From contig JBATWQ010000333.1 of the NCBI GenBank assembly GCA_049672765.1, forward strand, positions 1 to 10,755: DNA of 10,755 nucleotides. Direction: 5' to 3'. The translations under genes were made by a program, and so were the position numbers. Below, in pieces: positions 6,432 through 10,755 of this stretch. The notes beneath the pieces are model-generated. The model was not told the DNA's origin, made no database searches, and saw only the letters and a list, made by a program, of their open reading frames with translations. The stretch comes from JAGQSZ01 sp049672765 (lineage in GTDB: Bacteria; Actinomycetota; Acidimicrobiia; Acidimicrobiales; Microtrichaceae). Within the stretch, counting starts at the first letter, position 1. Each line of letters starts with the position of its first letter.

Positions 6432-7235
6432 ATGGCCGCGACTCCAAGCGATGACTCGAACCTGACCTTCGGTCGGCCCAACCTGGGCGACGGGGCTGGT
6501 GCGGTTTTTGACGATCACGTCGCCGGCAAGCTCGTTGTTATCACCGGTGGCGGCGGCCTGCTGGGCGCGGCGCTGGCACGCGAGCTCGGCGGGCGGGGCG
6601 CAGACATCGCGTTGTTGGGCCACGACTCTGACGAGATGGACCAGACGATCGCCTCGTTGGATTCCGGGGTCAGGGTCCTGTCGTTGCGCTGTGACCTGGC
6701 GAGTGAATCCGATGTCGGGCGGGCCGTGCAGTTTCTGCAGCACCTCGACCGGCCCGTTGACTACCTGATCCACGGAGCCGGGCTGCAGATGTCATCGACC
6801 ATCGCGTGGAGCTCTGTGCGTGGCCTTGACGAGCACTACCTGTGGAATGTTCGTGGACCGTACCTATTGACCCAGAAGCTCCTCCCCCTGCTGTCATCCA
6901 GATCTGGCCGGGTGGTGTTTTTCATCGCCCCGACCGAGCAGCCTGGCAACGGCGAGGGCGGCGATGTCCAGCATCGAATTTCAGTAGCCGGCCTTGAGTC
7001 CTTCGCTCGGGAACTCAGGATCGAGGCGGACAAGATGGGAATCCATGTCCTTACCATCAACGCACAGCTCAGCACCTGGGCCGACGTGTCGGAAACAGCG
7101 GGCGGGCCGGGTGGAGAAGGTCTGCTCGGGACCTTCGCCGAGGCCGTCACCCGGGCGATTCTGGCCGACTCGGTCGACGTGACGGAGCTGTCGATGAAGG
7201 TACCGTCCGGCACCCCGAGGGTGTTCCAAAGCTAG
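6432..7235 (+). CDS. SDR-fold protein lacking the catalytic Tyr and Lys
   Basis: 267-aa Rossmann-fold protein of the short-chain dehydrogenase/reductase superfamily. Nucleotide-binding features remain: VVITGGGGLLG (35-45; the sixth position of TGxxxGxG is Leu), Asp89 in RCDLA, HGAG (114-117, instead of NNAG) and Asn139 in WNVRG. The active-site helix is altered. Aligning the usual Y-x-x-x-K helix with HRISVAGLESFARELRIE puts His181 at Tyr and Val185 at Lys, and the Ser strand reads FFIAPTEQPG with no matching Ser. It is therefore probably not a standard oxidoreductase and may bind NAD(P) or a partner without catalysis, or use other chemistry. The frame is intact and composition matches the neighbours, so it is not an obvious pseudogene. 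The ATG follows the EEP stop by 3 nt, with an in-frame GTG at 6429 directly after the stop, which suggests translational coupling. Confidence 0.8.
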   Translation: MAATPSDDSNLTFGRPNLGDGAGAVFDDHVAGKLVVITGGGGLLGAALARELGGRGADIALLGHDSDEMDQTIASLDSGVRVLSLRCDLASESDVGRAVQFLQHLDRPVDYLIHGAGLQMSSTIAWSSVRGLDEHYLWNVRGPYLLTQKLLPLLSSRSGRVVFFIAPTEQPGNGEGGDVQHRISVAGLESFARELRIEADKMGIHVLTINAQLSTWADVSETAGGPGGEGLLGTFAEAVTRAILADSVDVTELSMKVPSGTPRVFQS

Positions 7236-7238
7236 ATT
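7233..7238 (+). promoter_or_regulatory. Leaderless-type -10 hexamer (TAGATT) overlapping the SDR stop codon
   Basis: TAGATT starts with the TAG stop of the SDR gene and is followed by 6 nt and ATG 7245. Hexamer and spacing are identical to those before the ArsC-like gene. It would give the DUF3499 gene its own leaderless transcript although it looks like part of an operon. The stop codon supplies TAG for free, which lowers the weight of the match. Confidence 0.4.
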
Positions 7239-7244
7239 GCACTG

Positions 7245-8222
7245 ATGGCCAGAGTCTGCATGCGACCGGGATGTGATCGTCCTGCTGAGGTGCGACTTTC
7301 CTATGACACCGTTAGCTGTCAGGTCTGGCTCGATCCGATCCTGGATCGTCCGGGTCCCGTGCAGGAGATCTGCGAGTTCCACGCGCTTCGCCTGACAGTT
7401 CCCAGAGGCTGGCTTCTCTGCGAGCGCCGGGTGCCCAATCCGGCGCTGTTCGTTCCGGCGGACGCTCCCGAGAAGATCGTCCCGTCAAGCGTGCCGGGCG
7501 ACGCGTCGACCAGTGTGCCGGGCGACGCGTCGACCAGTGTGCCGAGCGACGCGTCGACCGACAACGATCGGTCCTCGTCGACCGGGCCGCTGACGGTGCC
7601 GCTGACCGTCGGAGCTCCGTCGCCACGGGTCGGGCGACGCACCACCCACAAAGACGCTGTGCAACTCAAGCGGCGCCACCCCAGCGAGACGGCTAGCGAA
7701 CTGTTTCCAGATGAGCTCGCCCAGCCGGTCGAGCCTGCGCAACCAGTCGCGCTCGTGGATCCGCTGGCGCCGGCCGTTCCAACCGAGTCAGGTGGTCGAG
7801 TAGCGCCACTTGGTCCGGCGGATCGCCCTTCAGCGCTGGAGGATGGAGCAGACGCTCCCGCGGGCGCGTCGGCTCCGGGGGACCCGGACTCCGATGCAGC
7901 GGATGCTCCCGCGGGCGCGTCGATTCCCGCCGACGCGGCCGACCCCGCTGACCCGACCTCGGTAGATGCGAACGCTCCTGCGGACGCGGCAGGGGGTGAC
8001 GCCCCAGAGGGTCACACGGCGGAGGATGGCGCAGCAGATTCAGCGCGTGCGGCTGATACCGAAGCGGCTGATACCGAAGAGGACAAAGCTGGGAAGGACG
8101 CCCTCAAGCCCACCTCGCCACTCCTGGCCAGAGCTTTCGCCCAGACCGGGCCGCAGCGTTCGGTGCTCAGCGACGACCTGCGGGTCCCCGATCAAGAACG
8201 CCGCAAACGAAACAGCCGATAG
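7245..8222 (+). CDS. DUF3499-family protein with long disordered acidic tail
   Basis: 325-aa protein. Residues 1-60 match the actinobacterial DUF3499 pattern: MARVCMRPGCDRPA with Cys5 and Cys10, then EICEFHALRLTVPRGW with Cys43 and His46, which could form one Zn site. The function of this family is unknown. The rest (about 61-325) is low-complexity, rich in Ala, Pro, Asp, Ser and Thr, and predicted disordered. It holds three SVPGDAST-type octads (82-105), two DAPAGAS segments and an ADTEA repeat. The last residues are basic (QERRKRNSR), so charge is strongly split. As I recall, many family members are much shorter, which makes the tail an expansion. The start is the ATG at the conserved N-terminus, with a leaderless-type -10 over the preceding stop. 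It follows the SDR gene by 9 bp. Confidence 0.8.
   Translation: MARVCMRPGCDRPAEVRLSYDTVSCQVWLDPILDRPGPVQEICEFHALRLTVPRGWLLCERRVPNPALFVPADAPEKIVPSSVPGDASTSVPGDASTSVPSDASTDNDRSSSTGPLTVPLTVGAPSPRVGRRTTHKDAVQLKRRHPSETASELFPDELAQPVEPAQPVALVDPLAPAVPTESGGRVAPLGPADRPSALEDGADAPAGASAPGDPDSDAADAPAGASIPADAADPADPTSVDANAPADAAGGDAPEGHTAEDGAADSARAADTEAADTEEDKAGKDALKPTSPLLARAFAQTGPQRSVLSDDLRVPDQERRKRNSR
7488..7559 (+). repeat. Three tandem 24-bp units inside the DUF3499 gene
   Basis: Units at 7488-7511, 7512-7535 and 7536-7559. Unit 2 differs from unit 1 at the third base, and unit 3 has AGC for GGC. Each encodes Ser-Val-Pro-Gly/Ser-Asp-Ala-Ser-Thr. Near-identity at DNA level points to recent slippage duplication, so copy number may vary between strains without breaking the frame. 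Confidence 0.95.
7851..7922 (+). repeat. Dispersed 21-bp direct repeat in the DUF3499 tail
   Basis: Copies at 7851-7871 and 7902-7922 begin GACGCTCCCGCG and GATGCTCCCGCG and differ at one base. They encode Asp-Ala-Pro-Ala-Gly-Ala-Ser and lie 51 bp (17 codons) apart, so the repeat keeps the frame. Confidence 0.85.
8049..8078 (+). repeat. Two tandem 15-bp units in the DUF3499 tail
   Basis: GCGGCTGATACCGAA occurs twice back to back (8049-8063 and 8064-8078), identical, encoding Ala-Ala-Asp-Thr-Glu twice. It is a second slippage-type duplication in the same tail. Confidence 0.9.
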
Positions 8223-8224
8223 CT

Positions 8225-8245
8225 GACCAGGCGGCTGGTCCCGCC
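8225..8245 (+). promoter_or_regulatory. Two overlapping, mutually exclusive hairpins before the carotenoid oxygenase gene
   Basis: GACCAG (8225-8230) pairs with CTGGTC (8235-8240) around GCGG. Alternatively GGCGG (8230-8234) pairs with CCGCC (8241-8245) around CTGGTC. The two stems share bases, so only one can form. They fill the gap between the DUF3499 stop and the next gene's ribosome binding site. No T-run follows, so a terminator role is only possible. Confidence 0.4.
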
Positions 8246-8256
8246 AAGACGACATT

Positions 8257-8260
8257 GGAG
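8257..8260 (+). promoter_or_regulatory. Shine-Dalgarno GGAG of the carotenoid oxygenase gene
   Basis: GGAG ends 5 nt before ATG 8266. It is the clearest ribosome binding site in the window and fixes this start. It contrasts with the leaderless-looking starts of neighbouring genes and implies translation from a longer mRNA. Confidence 0.7.
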
Positions 8261-8265
8261 CGGTC

Positions 8266-9633
8266 ATGAACCACTACCTGCAGGGCAACTTCGCCCCGGT
8301 CGCCAAAGAGCTCACGTCACAGGATTTGCCTGTCACCGGCTCGATTCCAGAGGCCCTCGACGGGCGGTATCTGCGCAACGGGCCCAATCCGCTCGGGAGT
8401 CCGGATCCAGACACCTACCACTGGTTCACGGGTGACGGGATGGTTCACGGCATCCGCATCCAGGATGGTCGCGCACTTTGGTACCGCAACCGTTGGGTTC
8501 GGACGGGCGGCGTTCCGGAGCTACTTAGGGAGGACGACCCCGGAGGTCCGGTCACACCGGGTGCCGACTTTGCAGCCAACACCAACGTCATCGGCTTTGG
8601 TGGTCGCACCTTCGCAATCGTCGAGGCCGGGTCCAAGCCGGTCGAGCTCACCGACGAGTTGTCCACCATCGCTCGCTGCGATTTCGACGGCACCCTTCCG
8701 AACGGGTTCACCGCACACCCCAAGGTCGATCCGGTTTCGGGTGAGATTCACGCCGCGGGGTACTACTGGGGCCGACCCGAGGTTCTCGAGTATCTGGTCA
8801 TCGGTACCGACGGGCTGGTCAAACGTCGTAAGGACGTGCCTGTACCAGGCAACCCCATGGTCCACGACATGTCGATCACCGAGAAGTACGCCGTCTTCTA
8901 CGACCTTCCGGTCACCTTCGACATTGAGGGCGCGATGTCCGGGTCGACGTTCCCCTACGCGTGGAACCAGTCCTACGGGGCCCGCCTGGGCGTACTCCCG
9001 CGGGCTGGGTCCGGAGTGGAGGACGCAAGGTGGTTCGACATTGAACCCTGCTACGTGTTCCACCCGCTGAACGCATATGACGACGTCGGATCCGATGGTC
9101 ATGAGCTGGTCGTGCTGGACGTTGTCCGGCACAAGCGGGTCTTCGACAAGAGCCGGCTTGCTCCGGACGAGAGTCTGCCGACGCTGTGGCGTTGGACCAT
9201 CGACCTGACCTCGGGAGCGGTCAAGGAAACCCAACTCGACGACTTCGGCTGTGAGTTCCCCAGGGTCGACGAGCGTCTGGTCGGACGTAGGCATCGCTAC
9301 GGCTTCGCGGTGAGCCTGTCGCCCGGCGGCGAAGACACGGGCGGGGTCAGCTTCGAAGGGGCCCAGATCCTCTGCCGCGACGCGGATTCCGGGTCGGTCC
9401 GCTCACACGAGGTGGGCCCGGGCCGAGCCGCGGGTGAAGCGGTGTTCATCCCCTCCTCGGACGAGGCGCAGGGACTGGACGGCTATCTGATGACGCTCGT
9501 CTACGACGCCAACGTCGACACCTCCGAGCTGTGGATACTCGCGGCCGACGACATCGAAGGTGAACCGGTGGCCAGGGTGCATCTTCCCCAGCGGGTTCCG
9601 TTCGGATTCCACGGAAACTGGGTGCCGTCATAA
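8266..9633 (+). CDS. Carotenoid oxygenase (carotenoid/apocarotenoid or stilbene cleavage dioxygenase family)
   Basis: 455-aa non-heme Fe(II) dioxygenase with the seven-bladed propeller fold typical of the family, full length for a bacterial member. Such enzymes split a C=C bond of carotenoids, apocarotenoids or stilbenes into two carbonyl products. The four iron-binding histidines are all present in their motifs: His151 (FTAHPKVD), His200 (MVHDMSIT), His266 (YVFHPLNAYD) and His449 (FGFHGNWVP). Candidate second-shell glutamates are Glu120, Glu330 (CEFPRVD) and Glu391 (GEAVFIP). The N-terminal substrate and iron-site signatures GRYLRNGPNP (33-42) and HWFTGDGMVHG (52-62) are intact. No signal peptide. 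No carotenoid synthesis genes (crtB, crtI, crtY) are in the window, so the substrate is open. The start is set by GGAG 5 nt upstream. The stop overlaps the promoter-like hexamer of the fumarase gene. Confidence 0.92.
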   Translation: MNHYLQGNFAPVAKELTSQDLPVTGSIPEALDGRYLRNGPNPLGSPDPDTYHWFTGDGMVHGIRIQDGRALWYRNRWVRTGGVPELLREDDPGGPVTPGADFAANTNVIGFGGRTFAIVEAGSKPVELTDELSTIARCDFDGTLPNGFTAHPKVDPVSGEIHAAGYYWGRPEVLEYLVIGTDGLVKRRKDVPVPGNPMVHDMSITEKYAVFYDLPVTFDIEGAMSGSTFPYAWNQSYGARLGVLPRAGSGVEDARWFDIEPCYVFHPLNAYDDVGSDGHELVVLDVVRHKRVFDKSRLAPDESLPTLWRWTIDLTSGAVKETQLDDFGCEFPRVDERLVGRRHRYGFAVSLSPGGEDTGGVSFEGAQILCRDADSGSVRSHEVGPGRAAGEAVFIPSSDEAQGLDGYLMTLVYDANVDTSELWILAADDIEGEPVARVHLPQRVPFGFHGNWVPS

Positions 9634-9636
9634 GTT
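9631..9636 (+). promoter_or_regulatory. Leaderless-type -10 hexamer (TAAGTT) overlapping the carotenoid oxygenase stop codon
   Basis: TAAGTT includes the TAA stop, then 7 nt, then ATG 9644. It fits TANNNT and the leaderless spacing. The stop codon contributes the first three bases, so chance is a real alternative. A GTAGG string 3 nt before the ATG could instead act as a weak ribosome binding site. Confidence 0.35.
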
Positions 9637-9643
9637 GTAGGCC

Positions 9644-10755
9644 ATGCCAGAGTTCGTTTTTCAGGAGATGTTTCCCCAGGTCAAGGCCGAGACGCCCTTC
9701 ACCAAACTGACCAGCGACTTCGTGTCGGTTGGCGAATACCGGGGGAATCCGATCCTCGAGGTAGACCGCGAGGGCATCAGCCTGCTGGTGGCCGAGTCGT
9801 TCAAGAACATCTCGCATCTGCTCAGGCCGGGCCACTTGGCGCAGCTGGCCAAGATTCTCGAAGACCCCGAAGCGACCGAGAACGACCACTTCGTCGCACG
9901 CACCCTTCTGCAGAACGCATGCGTCGCAGCGAGCATGATCCTGCCCAGCTGCCAGGACACAGGCACGGCGATCGTCATGGGTAAGAAGGGCCAGCAGGTC
10001 TGGACCCACGGTGGCGGCAGCGCCGGGAGTGCCGGTGGTGACGAAGAGGCAATCGCCAAGGGGGTGTTCCGCACCTACACCGAGACCAACCTCCGGTACT
10101 CGCAGCTCGCGCCGATCACGATGTTCGAGGAGAAGAACACCGGCGACAACCTGCCGGCACAGATCGACATCAGCGCGGTCGACGGCGACGAATACAACTT
10201 CCTTGTCATGGCAAAGGGTGGTGGAAGCGCCAACAAGACGTTCCTCTACCAAGAGACCAAGGCGCTGCTCAACCCGGAGTCGCTACTCAAGTTCGTCGAC
10301 GAGAAGATCCGCACTCTCGGCACCTCGGCATGCCCGCCCTACCACCTGGCGATCGTCGTCGGCGGAACCTCGGCCGAGGCCAATCTGAAGACCGTCAAGT
10401 ACGCGAGCGCCCGGTACCTGGATGGACTGCCGACCAAGGGCAACGGGCTGGGCCACGCCATTCGCGACGTCGAACTCGAAGCACAGATCCTCGAGCTCGC
10501 GGCGAAGACCGGGATCGGCGCCCAGTTCGGCGGCAAGTACTTCTGCCACGACGTACGGGTGATCCGCCTGCCCCGACATGGAGCGTCATGCCCGGTCGGA
10601 ATCGGTGTCAGCTGCTCCGCCGATCGCCAGGGGCTGGCGAAGATCACCGCCGAGGGAATCTTCGTCGAACAACTCGAGACCGATCCGGCGAAGTACCTGC
10701 CAGAGGACGACGAGTCCGATCTGCACGAAACCGTCGTCGAAGTCGACCTGGGCAT
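9644..10755 (+). CDS. fumA: Class I [4Fe-4S] fumarate hydratase, N-terminal 370 residues (runs off right edge)
   Basis: Oxygen-sensitive iron-sulfur fumarase that interconverts fumarate and L-malate in the citric acid cycle; cytoplasmic. It closely follows E. coli FumA. Cluster ligands: Cys103 (PSCQDTGTA), Cys230 (ACPPYHLA) and Cys324 (GVSCSADR). The 94-residue gap between the last two matches E. coli (224 and 318). Other family blocks are NLPAQID (169-175), KGGGSANKT (191-199), VGGTSAEANLKT (239-250), QFGGKYF (294-300) and RLPRHGASCPVG (308-319). The first ligand gap is 127 residues instead of 119 because HGGGSAGSAGGDEE carries about 8 extra Gly/Ser/Ala residues where FumA has GGGDE. About two thirds of a usual 500-550-aa class I enzyme is present; the C-terminal domain lies outside. 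The start is the ATG 10 nt after the carotenoid oxygenase stop; similarity begins at once. Confidence 0.93.
   Translation, partial: MPEFVFQEMFPQVKAETPFTKLTSDFVSVGEYRGNPILEVDREGISLLVAESFKNISHLLRPGHLAQLAKILEDPEATENDHFVARTLLQNACVAASMILPSCQDTGTAIVMGKKGQQVWTHGGGSAGSAGGDEEAIAKGVFRTYTETNLRYSQLAPITMFEEKNTGDNLPAQIDISAVDGDEYNFLVMAKGGGSANKTFLYQETKALLNPESLLKFVDEKIRTLGTSACPPYHLAIVVGGTSAEANLKTVKYASARYLDGLPTKGNGLGHAIRDVELEAQILELAAKTGIGAQFGGKYFCHDVRVIRLPRHGASCPVGIGVSCSADRQGLAKITAEGIFVEQLETDPAKYLPEDDESDLHETVVEVDLG

Noticed and set aside
5958..6773. 271-aa and nearby long minus-strand frames
   Set aside because: They lie opposite the EEP and SDR genes, which carry conserved motifs. The frames stay open because of GC-rich codon bias.
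7488..7559. Direct repeats considered as a CRISPR array or iterons
   Set aside because: Units are contiguous without spacers, in frame, and encode a protein octad inside a gene.
8521..9294. 257-aa minus-strand frame
   Set aside because: It is a shadow of the carotenoid oxygenase gene, which has all four iron ligands on the plus strand.
9446..10252. 268-aa minus-strand frame spanning the carotenoid oxygenase/fumarase junction
   Set aside because: It is antisense to two well-supported genes, with no motif of its own.

Overview
The window looks like ordinary chromosome from a GC-rich actinobacterium, probably outside the well-studied mycobacteria and streptomycetes (an Acidimicrobiia-like lineage would fit, but this is inference). 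The reasons are high GC with G/C-rich third codon positions, a DUF3499 protein (an actinobacterial family), a secreted SpoIID/LytB protein in a context with no sporulation genes, and several starts that look leaderless. There are no rRNA or tRNA genes, insertion sequences, phage genes or CRISPR arrays, and I see no defence or biosynthetic cluster.

Layout. 1-2318, minus strand: the 5' part of an MgtE/SLC41-type divalent cation transporter (running off the left edge), preceded by a formylglycine-type sulfatase-superfamily hydrolase that closely resembles phosphonate monoester hydrolases. 2351-3977, plus strand: a small ArsC-family reductase, divergent from the hydrolase with only 32 bp between starts, then a nitronate monooxygenase-like flavoenzyme behind a tandemly duplicated 23-bp promoter/operator-like block. 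4011-5627, minus strand: an exported SpoIID/LytB protein convergent with the flavoenzyme. 5661-8222, plus strand: an endonuclease/exonuclease/phosphatase-fold hydrolase, an SDR-fold protein that has lost its catalytic Tyr and Lys, and a DUF3499 protein with a long repetitive acidic tail. 8266-10755, plus strand: a carotenoid oxygenase with all four iron-binding His, then a class I [4Fe-4S] fumarase cut by the right edge.

The genes do not form one pathway. The tightest unit is the EEP hydrolase plus SDR pair, which abut. Elsewhere each gene seems to be driven separately: four starts (arsC-like, nitronate monooxygenase, DUF3499, fumarase) have a TANNNT -10-like hexamer 6-7 nt before the ATG, as in leaderless actinobacterial promoters, and two of these hexamers overlap the stop codon of the gene before. 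The most useful leads are the duplicated control block at 2799-2846, the leaderless-start pattern and the catalytically degenerate SDR. I found no convincing new multi-gene system.
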